From: Ricordea florida
Taxonomy: Eukaryota > Cnidaria > Anthozoa > Corallimorpharia > Ricordeidae
Direction: 5' to 3'
Assembly: GCA_949710005.1 (NCBI GenBank)
Contig: OX453280.1
Coordinates: 13,301,758-13,365,757, forward strand
DNA: 64,000 nt
In this document: one piece after another, positions 20,481 to 30,779 of the stretch
Layout: each line of letters starts with the position of its first letter
Numbering within the stretch: the first letter of the stretch is position 1
The notes under the pieces: model-generated
The model's input: the letters and a program-made list of their open reading frames with translations, nothing else
Database searches by the model: none
What the model was told of the DNA's origin: nothing
Translations under genes and position numbers: made by a program

Positions 20481-21050
20481 TAATACTTGATCGCTTTTAA
20501 GTTAGCGTTCATAATTTCCATTAACGCATCGGCTACAAGAAATATATAGCATTTAATTTTGCCTGGCTCCGTGAATACTATTACCGGCGTTGGTCCTATA
20601 GTCAATCCACAATCCAAACGTATCATCATAAAATCTCTTTCCCCCAGATTAACTCCCTCGAAACGTTCCTTGGCAGATTCCCAGAAGTCGAATGGAATAA
20701 TTTCCCATGGAGTACAAACGATTAGGTACACCATCAATATCGATGTTGATTGACTTAATATCAGGGTTAACAAACTTTTAAGAATCTCGTGTTCCACCAG
20801 TATGGTTATCAGTAAATAGGAATAATATTTCAGTCGCCGACCGTATTTATGTGCAAATTAATAATGCTATCATACTTCCTGGATATTGTAATAGTATCAA
20901 CTAGGTTAACATTTTCATAGTAAAATCCTATACCTACATGATAATTATGCTGATAGCGCTTGGCGAGCTAGATATTCACTGGATATAGTAATTTTAACCT
21001 GGTCCAACTCCATGTCACTGAGCTCGGAAAGCTTTTTATCCACCCCTCTG
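20480..21050 (-). pseudogene. Second capsid-like (penton/minor capsid) protein, broken
   Basis: The start region near 21013 gives MELDQVKITISSEYLARQAL. Two other frames carry VNLVDTITISRKYDSIINLH and KFVNPDIKSINIDIDGVPNR. The last frame (to 20480) contains GERDFMMIRLDCGLTIGPTP and ends KCYIFLVADALMEIMNANLK. Beta-rich segments and the ending style resemble a jelly-roll structural protein seen next to packaging ATPases in cnidarian elements; capsid function is inference. Its last codons overlap the upstream side of the TFIIB-like gene. Confidence 0.45.
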
Positions 21051-21289
21051 TCATTACACTAGTCTGAAAAAAATACATTGAGCCTATTCTTATTCACACA
21101 GAACACTTAAGTTTGCTCGTTTTAAATTGTGTATGTTTTGTAGATGAGCTGTTCAGCAATTTTATCGTTGCAGTGTGTAGGTTTCTAGCTTATTACTTAA
21201 ATTGTTGCAAATGTACAGAGACTTACAATAAAAGATTTCAGCTGAAAAATTTTAATTTTATATTGTTTTGTGCTTACCTTCAAATAGTT

Positions 21290-21515
21290 TCATTCCCGGC
21301 CCCATTTTGTTGTGTTCTTGGTGGCTTGTGCCTCGGCACCCTCAACGATAACGTCAAGGTCGTCTTCCGATAGCTTCAACGACTAAACGCGAGTTCTCGC
21401 CTGTATTCGCTTCTTCTTCTTCTTTATTTGTTATACTAATCTCAATATCAAAACCTTCAGCTGCTTCGTAGAGAACTCCATCAGGAATTTCTTTAACGAA
21501 TTTGTTTTTCGCCAT
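21290..21515 (-). pseudogene. N-terminal fragment of a Crypton/QRICH1-like gene, copy 2
   Basis: Met at 21515 starts MAKNKFVKEIPDGVLYEAAE with an acidic tail. In a shifted frame at 21290-21390 lie SEDDLDVIVEGAEAQATKNT and TKWGRE, then a stop, with GGTAAGC as a possible splice donor at about 21280. It is the relative of 2431-2628. It separates viral genes, so it inserted into the viral element. The family call rests on the A-T-K-x-x-T-K-W-G motif. Confidence 0.45.
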
Positions 21516-21586
21516 CTCCAACAAGAATGTCGATTAGAGATAATGTGGCCAAAAACAATAAAACAGACTTTTTCTATGTTTTATAA

Positions 21587-21670
21587 AAAAAATAAAGAAG
21601 CCTAAGCCTTGTACTATACTGTGATAAGACACGACGGGCCTGCGGCTTATGTTTTGTACATTTCACTCAT
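21587..21670. repeat. Partial foldback next to Crypton-like fragment
   Basis: AATAAAGAAGCCTAAGCC and CACGACGGGC match one arm of the foldback at 2251-2427; the other arm is missing. Capsid copy 2 resumes immediately after, so this is the insertion border. Confidence 0.65.
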
Positions 21671-21672
21671 GC

Positions 21673-22310
21673 TCTTTTTTGGTTAACTGGATACGTAATG
21701 ATGATTTTGTAGGCCTTAAATATTCTTGGTTATTCCTACTAATGGAGAAGGTTTCACTCGAGCTAGATTAGGCAGATTGAATAGATCGGTAGAGGCCTTG
21801 GTTATTTTTGTATTAGGGGCCCACGTTGATATAAACACATCCACAGCTGGAAATGGTGGTGGAGTCGTAGAGACCCAATTAGAATTTATTAAATTATTTG
21901 AAGATAATGTCATCAAGAGCGATATCAGTGCGGAATCAGTTCAAAGATATCGACTATATGTAAGTAAGGTTAAATTTAGATTGGATTTAGCTGTTGCCCC
22001 TGGCTTATGGCTAATGCGAAGTAATTTAATCATAAATACAAAAAGCGTGGCGGGATATAATAACGCACTTATGAAGGCTACTAGTGACATGGTGTTTGGA
22101 TTGAATAATTCAATAAACACTGAGACAAAAGATGTTGCAATTCGGCATAATATGGGTACTTCTAAAGTCGTCTTACAACATGCGTTTCGATCTAAAGCAG
22201 TCGAAGTGAGACCAAAAACAGATGTGAGTAAGGTTAATGAAAAACCCATAGTACAAAAAAATAGCCTAGTACAACTATTAAACAGCATGAAATCAATCTT
22301 GTCGCAGTAA
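21673..22310 (+). pseudogene. Capsid-like protein, copy 2 (C-terminal part, plus strand)
   Basis: A 5'-truncated frame gives NWIRNDDFVGLKYSW, a frameshift near 21735, then a 194-residue open frame with RLGRLNRSVEALVIFVLGA, ESVQRYRLYVSKVKFRLDLA, GLWLMRSNLIINTKSVAGYN and a basic C-terminus ending SILSQ. It aligns by eye with copy 1 (12.1-12.45 kb) up to SVQRY but lies on the opposite strand. The region after SVQRY, lost in copy 1, shows the normal gene end. The capsid role is inferred as for copy 1. Confidence 0.5.
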
Positions 22311-22344
22311 CAGTTGCAACGAGGGGTTTAGTATGGTTTTTATA

Positions 22345-22747
22345 TAGGTAGTCTGACTGAATAGTAAATTATTTGTTCTTTCACATTGGTTAGCATCTAT
22401 ATCAATACCAGTGAAATCTAAACCCGTTCATTAGGCTAGAATGGCAGTTATCCCCTGTCCTACAAAAGGACCAAGATAGTCTTAATCTTACTGTATTTAA
22501 GTACATGGAGAGCGTGGGCCGCAGCTAGATTTGGAGTTGCATTTTTATATAATCCTTCACTAGGGGAGATCACATTAGGGGTAACCTGGCCCGGACCTGC
22601 ATCTCTACTGTAACAAAGCATATGGGCATAAGTTGGTCGATGTAAGTCGGTGGAGTAAGGTTCGCGATGGAGTAGAATCTTATGCCAAAGTAAATTTATA
22701 TTATGTTTTTGTGCTATAGTGCTAATAATGTATGATTTATCTATCAA
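22345..22747 (-). pseudogene. DNA methyltransferase remnant
   Basis: From 22747 a frame has HRPTYAHMLCYSRDAGPGQV and SPSEGLYKNATPNLAAAHAL, ending at 22460. In another frame at 22434-22475 the SAM-binding motif GPFVGQGITAILA follows, then two stops, then LDFTGIDIDANQCERTN. A P-F-x-G-x-G-T/I-T motif plus a downstream GIDID strand is the motif I-II region of site-specific DNA methyltransferases. Viral MTases often protect or mark viral DNA. The catalytic (D/N/S)PPY motif is not visible, so it is a partial or permuted remnant. Confidence 0.55.
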
Positions 22748-22771
22748 TCTACCCTTATATTTACGCTCAGT

Positions 22772-22969
22772 TTGGATAAATATAGCATATTAACAACTGT
22801 TACTCAGCCGAAAAGACAGCCAAAAAGGTTAGATAGTAGAACAACAGAACGTTTTTATGATACGATTATACGTTATCAATATTTAAGTGGTTTTTATAAT
22901 AGTTATTTGAGATTCAAAGATCCTAGTAAACTACCGTGTTTCTGTCGTTTTCTTTCTGACCACTTTTGA
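22772..22969 (+). CDS. Unidentified 65-residue frame at right edge of viral element
   Basis: The frame reads MDKYSILTTVTQPKRQPKRL and DTIIRYQYLSGFYNSYLRF. The style is like the viral genes, and it ends 20 bp before an ATT microsatellite, taken as the outer edge. No family was recognised. Confidence 0.3.
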   Translation: MDKYSILTTVTQPKRQPKRLDSRTTERFYDTIIRYQYLSGFYNSYLRFKDPSKLPCFCRFLSDHF

Positions 22970-22988
22970 CACAATCCCAGTATTGAAA

Positions 22989-22989
22989 C

Positions 22990-23025
<36 letters not shown>

Positions 23026-23026
23026 C
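22989..23026. repeat. (ATT)n microsatellite
   Basis: About twelve uninterrupted ATT units; approximate right border of the viral-style sequence. Confidence 0.9.
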
Positions 23027-24242
23027 AGCATTGTTCTTATTAATGTTATTTGTATCACTATCATTTAAATATATATTTCTAAGCAGTTATTTCTTGGATA
23101 TATGACAGACTTTACAGCCCCTAGTGGACCGTTCTTGATTTGAGGGCATCCCTCTTTTGCTGAGACGTCTAAAAAGCTGCCCTGAATCGCAAATATGGTG
23201 GCAACTCTGATGTGAGTTACCAGCGTTTGTCCATGATGAAATTGTCAGTTAAAGGGAACATAAAATAAATTCCCTTACTAATTTTAGTAAGGCTTTGTCC
23301 TCATTACACAAAAAAATTGAAAGGGTATTTTTTCGGCTCGTTTTGGGTGTCTTTTGATGAGCAGTGCAGTGACAGTATATCAGCCTTTCTTTGTTCAATT
23401 ACACAAAATTTTAATTGACTCAAAGTGCACCTTTTAACTTAGCTAGGTTCTGTTTCTCCATTAGTGTGTTGATTGAAATACTCCACTTTTACTATCCATA
23501 AAATAAAATACACTAATTCAGCAAAAATAATGTGATAAATTACAACTTTGTTGCTTGCGAGATACGGCCGTTTGAGTTTGAATAAATCAAATCAACACCT
23601 AATAAAGAGGCATAAGATATTTATGCTCACTACCATTCGTAATATTGCTTCTTTGTAGTAACGTACGAATGTAATTGATAACCCCTACTATATGTAATTA
23701 AGTTCCGCTTAGCTTGAGGAATCACTTCAAACTAAGGTGGCTAAAGCACTCAATACTTAGTAAAACCATATGGAAATCTTTGCCAGAGCACTGTTGTTAA
23801 CGAAGGGAAGCCGAAGGAGGCAAAACGTTCACTTTTCACCGCGTTCTGTGACACATCCTTAATAGAGTGACGCAATTTCTCTCAGTGATGTACCACACAC
23901 TTCTTTACACATTCGGTTTGAGATTTGGTTTTAGATTAGCTCAATATAACTTGTTTTGATGATCTTGCTTGGCATTTGGCTGATTTGATAAGGAGAAGTT
24001 GCAAGTTGATCTTTTCTGGGTTTCAAAGAGTTAAAAACGAAAGTTACGCATCGTTGGGCATTAAGACTGTAGATCACTGCTACGTTGACATCATTTCCCA
24101 TAGCAAAACAAAAGACCTTTCGGCATGTCAAATAAAAAGAGTCAAATAATAGAGATCTTATTAATGAGCAATGTGCATTCTCGACAGAAACCACAGAATC
24201 GATAGGGTAAATTACGGCTCCAGACGAGACTGCTGCTTTAAG
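23027..24242. other. Unassigned region downstream of GPCR
   Basis: AT-rich sequence with only short open frames. It follows the GPCR stop and probably includes that gene's 3' UTR. Confidence 0.5.
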
Positions 24243-25466
24243 TTACAATGCTATTTCAAAGTAAACGGAATTAAGCGTAATAGGCGATGCATGATCTCTA
24301 AAGTTACCATCATTTTCTGGAGCGTATCTTTTAGTGGGCGGCTCTTTTGTAGCAACTGGATTCACTCTTGAACTCATACCATCGGCCCTGCGCCTCAAAG
24401 TGAGGATCGACGAAGCAGGACGAGAAAGTCGATCATTAACCCCGCAGTCATTGTAGGAACATGGTAGGATTTGGTAGAGTCCTTTTCTGTACTCTTTATG
24501 GAGAACAAAGTAGACACAAGGATTAATGGCACTGTTAGTCTGCCCTATAAAAATACAATAAAAAATCAAAGTTTCGGGAGGTGAACACGTTTGGTACTTC
24601 TCGTTGAAAAAGTTTATGAAGTATATCACGTGATAGGGAAGCCAGCACAACGCAAAGAGACAAACGAGAATTATGAGCATTCTGAGAAGTTTCTTTTTGG
24701 CTCGTGAATGCATCTGGTTGCGCCTGATCACAGCTTGCCCAGGGATGCGTCGATGCCAAACTTTGATTCCAACGGCAGTGTAGAGAATGATAATGACAGT
24801 AAGTGGAAACATGTAGAGAAGAATGAACAGAGCCAGGGTAAAATCTCTTCCAGCCGTGTCAGGGTCAAATAGAGGAGACCAGTCTTCGTAACAATAAAAT
24901 CTCTCTTGGTCGACTTTGATCCGACTGGAATATAAAAGAGGTGCGCAGATGAGAATGGAGATGATCCATATTGGAACTACTGCGTATATTGCCTGGTGAA
25001 GCAACGTCGCTCGCTTGAGAGGGAAGAGAACCGCGATGAACCTGTCTATGGCGATCGCCATCAATGAAAGCACAGAGCAAGCTATGGAAACATCTTGACT
25101 AAAACCCACAAGTTTACATATCACTTCCCCCACCATTCCTCCTACCACCATCTCTGCACTGTGAGTTATTTGCACCTGAAGCTGATAAGGCATGTGAAAC
25201 GCAGTTATTAAAAGGTCAGCAACGGCCATATTAACGATGAGGTGATGGGTGACGTTTCTCATTCGACGATTTCTACGTACCACGCATATGACCGCACAGT
25301 TACCGAGAAGGGACAGAGCAATAGCTACGGCATATAACGTGGAACGCACAACTCTCTTCTCCATAGTATACACCTCTGGTTCGGGACATTCAACCGTAAA
25401 AACACCATTTCCTTCAGCAATCTTTGTGGAACCCACACTGCCGTTTGTAATTGTTGTGTTTGTCAT
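24243..25466 (-). CDS. Rhodopsin-family (class A) GPCR, intact single exon
   Basis: An intact 407-residue receptor. Possible N-glycosylation sites lie at N3 and N8. TM1 has GN (N56), TM2 N79 and D84, and TM3 begins at C117, which would pair with C192 in ECL2 (FYCYEDWSPLF). The TM3 end is DRF (141-143) in place of DRY. P221 lies in TM5, CWLP at 274-277 in TM6 and NPCVY at 315-319 in TM7. The tail has Cys residues (PCSYNDC) suited to palmitoylation and ends EIAL, a possible class II PDZ ligand. The overall pattern suits neuropeptide-receptor-like class A members. The ligand is unknown, and G-protein signalling at the plasma membrane is inferred from family. A broken paralogue lies 5 kb away on the same strand. 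Confidence 0.93.
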   Translation of the reverse strand: MTNTTITNGSVGSTKIAEGNGVFTVECPEPEVYTMEKRVVRSTLYAVAIALSLLGNCAVICVVRRNRRMRNVTHHLIVNMAVADLLITAFHMPYQLQVQITHSAEMVVGGMVGEVICKLVGFSQDVSIACSVLSLMAIAIDRFIAVLFPLKRATLLHQAIYAVVPIWIISILICAPLLYSSRIKVDQERFYCYEDWSPLFDPDTAGRDFTLALFILLYMFPLTVIIILYTAVGIKVWHRRIPGQAVIRRNQMHSRAKKKLLRMLIILVCLFALCWLPYHVIYFINFFNEKYQTCSPPETLIFYCIFIGQTNSAINPCVYFVLHKEYRKGLYQILPCSYNDCGVNDRLSRPASSILTLRRRADGMSSRVNPVATKEPPTKRYAPENDGNFRDHASPITLNSVYFEIAL

Positions 25467-28440
25467 ACGTCACAAGATCTAGGATGAAAACATTTAATTT
25501 CGTATTTATTTGTTCTAAACAAACGATCCCTTACAGAGGTTTTATTAATGCGTGTGCAATTTTCTTTTCTGAAAAATACACATGCTTTGGGATACATGGT
25601 TTTGAACCTTGTTAATACTGCATATGTCATTATTTTTCTCAGTAAATTTTTGGCCGATTTCGCTGCGGACATTTCGAGAAGTAAAGCTTTGGCGGTATTT
25701 TGTTGCCCTTGCCAACAGGATCCAGATATTATAGGCAAATGAGATGTGAAATTAAATATTATTTGCCAAAATGGCTCCGTGTTTATTGAAAATCGTTTAG
25801 AATTGTGTATGCTAATTCAAAGAAAAGTAAAGCTTTATTTCCCCAAGAAATACAGGAGCTAGAACATCTTATAGTTTGATCGCGACAATAAAATCTTGAA
25901 AAGAACAGCGAAGCACATCAATAACCTTGTGAAGTACCTGTTTTTTTTTTCACGTATCCCTTCAAGTTGCGAAAAAGTCTTTGAGAATAAACTAAACTTT
26001 AACTAAAATATAATTCGTTTCAAAACTAGAACCTCATAAGCTCTGTCACATTTTTCATTAGCCCGATCAAGAATAACGTGTTACTATATCGCATTCCTTG
26101 AACAAATGAAATTGTCTAAATCCGTAAAATTCAATTAAAACACGAGCTTACCTTCATGGACTTTCAATAAATACTACCTGTAGTAACAAGACTTAGTTGG
26201 CAGAAAACGACAAAGCGTTAAAAAGAAAAACAACGTAACAGGCACTTTCCGAATGGGTTCATATCTGGTCGTGGTTCGCTGAGGACAAAACGTCTGGTGT
26301 GAAATCTTGTATTTCTCCCACGGAAATTTGTTTGTATTGTCGTGCGCGTTCATTTGTTATTCTCTTGTCAATGTTCTAGTGTAGCAAAACGTAGCCAAAA
26401 CAGGATTGGTTAAAGATGGTATTTTGTGAGTTGCCAAGACAGAAAAATATGTCAACAAATGTCGATAACCACATCAATAGAACAGCTGGTGCAAAATTAA
26501 ATACGATAAAGTGAGAAATATTACAGTCTTAGTCTTCAGAGACTAAGAGATAATTGAATCTGACTGTATTCGCGGGATTTAAAACACTGAGAGAATTGTA
26601 GTGTCAATTAGAAAATCAACTTTCAATTTTGCACACTAGTCAATTACTAAAATGCTCTGATCACAGCATAGAAATCTTGAGTAGGAGCAGCAAAAACTAT
26701 GTCTGATATAAGATTATGGGAAATCATATTGAGCTTAGGGAGTTTTTAAAGATCTTTGAGAAATTTCATTGTTGGTCATAAGGTTATCAATATGACGAGA
26801 AACACTATTGCATCTTGTACAAAGTGCAGTGACGGGTTTTTAGATGACCAACGATATATCCGGCGCTTGTTTGTTTTTTCAAATCTATGGTTCGTCGCTA
26901 ATTCGATAAAATGTAAATTAATCGATTTGGCTTTTATTTCCCAAACCATTCCCTAAAAATGCAATTACATTATGAATAAAATAAAAGTGAATGCTGATTT
27001 ACTTTTTCTAATTCTCTGTGTTGTATGAAAAGGGCGAATTTCTATTAAGATGGATTGCCTAACAAGCTATAATTTGCCCGGCTGAGCTCTGCTTTTATTC
27101 TCCGAAAGCAAAAGCACTTACCTTCCCGTGAATCATCTGACTTCCCGTGTTACCAAGTTCGTTATCGCTACAGAAACCCGCTTACAATTCCGGCGCACAA
27201 GTTCGTAATACTACAAATCATGAGCTTTTGTCCAAAATTGGCGAGTTTTAATTGGCAGGCAATTCAAGTTGGCAGAGCTACCTAGCTTTGTAATTTGGGT
27301 ACCGTTTACATAAGCCGCGGTATCAAACCCCATTTGTTTGCAGCCTACTCGAAACTGTCAGGCACACCATAAAAAAATAACAATACAAAACATTCTAGCC
27401 TGCCTCCGCAAATATTGCAAAATTATCCCTGCGTTTCTGTTCAATATAATTGTTTTTACTCATCTTTGCAATTTTATATTGAGAATAAATAAGAGAAGGC
27501 TTTATCCGGCAGTGCTCAGCAATTTTTGCTAAAGATGAGAGGTAAACTGGAAACCAAAAAGCCGCATGTCTTTTTATACTCTTCATTTCTGCCTGTATCA
27601 ATATCAACAGATATTTCAGCAAAGTAAAGGCGCTCGCGAGCCTTAAAAGCCCACATGGCCGGAGCTTATCCTGGTTTGAGTAGCATGAGGCATCTACGAG
27701 TATTGTTACCCCCCCTGGATAGAATACTAGTCCAACTCAGGGTTACCCCAGCATTATATTGCCGGTACCCATGCTTCATTAAGATTCCAACAAGACTTAC
27801 TAACTAAATTTCAGTGACTACTTGTGCGTGTACTCATATAGCACTGCGCATGCGTATTTACTCCACACATAAATGTGTGTGTCATCTGACGACATGCAAA
27901 AAACGCTTTCTCCATAGTGGAGACCTTTAACAGTTTCTATGACTGTTCAAAATGTTTCCACAGTAATCGACTTTCAGCACTTATGGGATAAGTTCATCTG
28001 AACAGCTGCGGACAGCATGCAGATATTTTGTAAACCTTTTATCTGAAGCAAGGCATTGTCCTTGTCCCTTTTTACGCCTCAAGATGCGCGAGGGTACTAA
28101 GTTCTTTCAAATTAATTTGGTAAAATAACACTTGTAAACAACCATAATGCTCCCTTTCTTCCAATAATAATTCATTTTGATGTTCGTTTAGGTCATTATA
28201 ATCAGTTTACGTTTTTTCTAATATTATAGGTAGTTTAAGTATTTATAGCACTTCGGGTCAACAGTGCACGTAGTCGTCTCATCTCCATTCTACTCATCCA
28301 TTACGAGGTTTTCACTACGCACCTAGTTGAACTCAAGACATGGATCTCAGACACTAGTGGTTGCAATAACAGACTTGAGCTCGTTTTGTCAGTCAGTCGG
28401 TCCTTAGTTTATTTAAGCAATAAACAGCAGTTTTATCGGT
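25467..28440. other. Unassigned region upstream of GPCR
   Basis: About 3 kb, AT-rich, with no recognisable exon or repeat; the GPCR promoter and 5' UTR should lie at its left edge. A short minus frame (25463-25738) overlaps the receptor start but has no recognisable features. Confidence 0.5.
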
Positions 28441-28638
28441 CTAACGGCGTAATAAACCACGCTGGATGTTGGGAGAACGCGAGAAGGGCTTGTAGCCTAT
28501 CAAGCCCTTCGAGTATTCTCCCAACATCCCAAGTGGTTTATTACGCCGGTAAACCCATAGAAATTGCGGTTTATTGCTTTTACAAACTAACTTTGAATAA
28601 GAACAGAGAATGTTTTTCTTTTCTATGGGTTTACCCGC
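28441..28638. repeat. Foldback element with second inverted pair
   Basis: GGCGTAATAAACCAC (28446) and GTGGTTTATTACGCC (28534) bound a palindrome with GGATGTTGGGAGAA and TTCTCCCAACATCC arms and a GGGCTT/AAGCCC centre. A second inverted pair, GGTAAACCCATAGAAA near 28550 and TTTTCTATGGGTTTACCC near 28618, encloses the next 50 bp. Nested foldbacks like this recur in the window. Confidence 0.8.
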
Positions 28639-29139
28639 TTAATAACCCTTACCTTTCAAACTTTAACCTTTTTTTTGTATAATTGCATTATTTAAAAAAC
28701 TAATGTAACCTTCAAGGTAGCCGAAATCTCAATTGTATTTATCCACTTACATCCAGTGGTCATTGACAACTAGACCATCGATACTCCGTTATCCATTTCA
28801 CGCTGAAGCTGATCTGAGTAGTAATTCTCGTTAGTGAGACCAATACGCTTAGTTTTGAGAACTTGCCGTTACAACTATTGCTTATATTTGGCTTGATAAT
28901 TTTTTCCATTATCTCTTTTCGTTGGCTCACAATATATGGTTGAATTGCATATTGATCACCTCCGGCAATAACTGAAGGTTTTAGACAATAGATAAGAAAA
29001 GATTTCCCAGCATTAATTTTAAGGAAAATCGTTGCTCAGGTCGTGCGATTGAGAGATGCTGCTGCCCTGATCCTGGCGTTTACCATCATGCCGTTTATGA
29101 TGATTTTCACTTTTGTATTAAGAAATAAAATCTGGGTTT
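28639..29139. other. Unassigned region
   Basis: About 500 bp between the foldback and the LINE 3' end; only short frames and no motif. Confidence 0.5.
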
Positions 29140-30195
29140 ACCTTCAGCCTTAACTCGTCTGGACTGCTGGGACAAGCTCCCGAAGGGAAGTGCAATGCTT
29201 GCCGGACTTTAATATCCCGTCAATGGGTGGGGGGGTGCAGGCCCAAAGACGTTGCCGTGGAGGGCAGACCACTGCTCCAAACTCGATGGGGCATTGAACC
29301 CCACCTCCAACTAGTACAATACCGAATGCGATGGCAAAGTACAAAAATAAACCGCTACTATATAACGGGCAAAGAACACATAAAATACAAGACCAAGGGA
29401 AACCCCAGTACAACCAATCAAGGAGACCAGGAGAACCAACAAAACGCCGAAACACGGACACAACAAAGAAGGCAAAGGAACCCCAGTGCAACCAATTAAG
29501 GATACCAGGAGAATCGAAAATGCCAGATAAAACTGACACAAACAAATAAATGTAGACACATATCAGCAGGGTTTAGAAAAAGAAATGGGCTCAGAGACAC
29601 CACAAAAGAGCCGATTCGGATTGCACCAATGGTGCCCCGGGCACCCCACTGCCGCACAAAGTAACGTTGGCGACGGGGGGACCGGAAACGGCTAAAGAAG
29701 AGAGGAAGATTGAGCGCCGCTCTGGCCTTAACAGCAGCGCTAAGGCCAACCGCACCAGGGGGGACAGCGCGGAAGCGGTAATCGTTCCTCTGAGCCCAAA
29801 TAAAGTACTTCACCAGATTGATAAGGTACGGCCCAAGTTCGTCGTTGGAAAAACCAAAGAGAACGTGCCTAGGCTCCAAGGAAGGGGCCAAAGGAGAGGC
29901 CAACGTCAGGAGCGACTGGAGCCAGCATTAGCCACTCTGAGCCAGTGGGCAGTGAAATAATAGGTGCTCAAGAGACTCGAGGTGAAAGCTGCAAAAGCAC
30001 GCCGATGGCGTACCCGAACGACTGCAGACGCTCAGCGGTGTACAAGACACCGTATGCGATCTTCCAAGCAAGGTCGATGGCCGGGCGATCCAACGAGAAG
30101 AAGAATAACTCCTCCCTTGTGGATTCCCAATACAGAGGGCCATAGATCGGCCTAAACGTGGAGACGCAGTGCGGGGCACCCGCACGAACTTGAGA
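29140..30195 (-). mobile_element. Tx1/L1-like LINE ORF2 tail and 3' UTR
   Basis: The minus strand carries the terminal part of a LINE ORF2: FRPIYGPLYWESTREELFFF, ERLQSFGYAIG, then in other frames HLLFHCPLAQSG, SLEPRHVLFGFSNDELG, WAQRNDYRFR and RFRSPRRQRYFVRQWGARG. The CCHC-like HC-x-L segment and the RFRSPRRQRYF ending are typical of Tx1-type LINEs in corals as far as I recall. A hydrophobic, repeat-rich 3' UTR runs to about 29140. It is 5'-truncated and frameshifted, and inserted into a GPCR pseudogene. Confidence 0.7.
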
Positions 30196-30199
30196 AGCT

Positions 30200-30779
30200 G
30201 TAGTGTGATCAAGAGGGGACCAGTCTTCCATGCAGTAAAATGTTCCATCGTCATAATCATCCTTCACTTTGATGTGAAAGAAAAAAGAAATGGTGGTGGT
30301 AAAAGACATCAACCATATTGCAACTAAAATCGCTTTGGCTCTTGGAAGAGTAATGATCCGTTTGAAGAGGAAAATGAATGAACAGAAGCACTCGATAGCA
30401 ATTGCCGTAAGCGTGAGTATTGACCTGTACCAGTGCGACGCAATAAATGTGACCACTGCTCCCATCAAACAGTTCATTGCTTCCAGTGACCTCTATCTTC
30501 AACATCCTGGACATATTGACAACTGTTGTAAAAAGGTCGGCTACAGCCATGTTGACAATAAGGTAGTGGGTCACGGAATGCAGTCGTTTCAGCGTTTGTC
30601 TTGACCACATGTAAGACAAAGATGTTCCCTGTGAGTGATAGAGGAAGTACAAGAAGCGCACTCGCCGCTATGATGCTCTGCTCTACTATAATGATTTCAG
30701 GAAACACGTTATGCAACAAAGTCTTCCGCCTCCTTGGCGACACCTGAATCCACATCTGTACTACTGCTATTATGTCTCA
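30200..30779 (-). pseudogene. Broken GPCR paralogue
   Basis: The start near 30779 (MRHNSSSTDVDSGVAKEAED) has Asn sites but hits a stop. TM1 (LLVLPLSLTGNIFVLHVVKT), TM2 (HYLIVNMAVADLFTTVVNM) and TM3-4 (LTLTAIAIECFCSFIFLFKR, then ILVAIWLMSFTTTISFFFHI) lie in three frames. The ECL2 segment FYCMEDWSPL matches the intact receptor at 24243-25466, identifying a tandem paralogue. AIDRF of the intact gene is AIECF here, so the DRY-equivalent Asp is also lost. It stops at 30200, where the LINE begins; TM5-7 were not found. Confidence 0.8.

Noticed and set aside
29150-29545. 131-residue hydrophobic frame as a membrane protein gene
   Set aside because: It lies in the 3' UTR of a LINE, consists of internally repeated Gly/Leu/Trp/Phe segments and has no start context.
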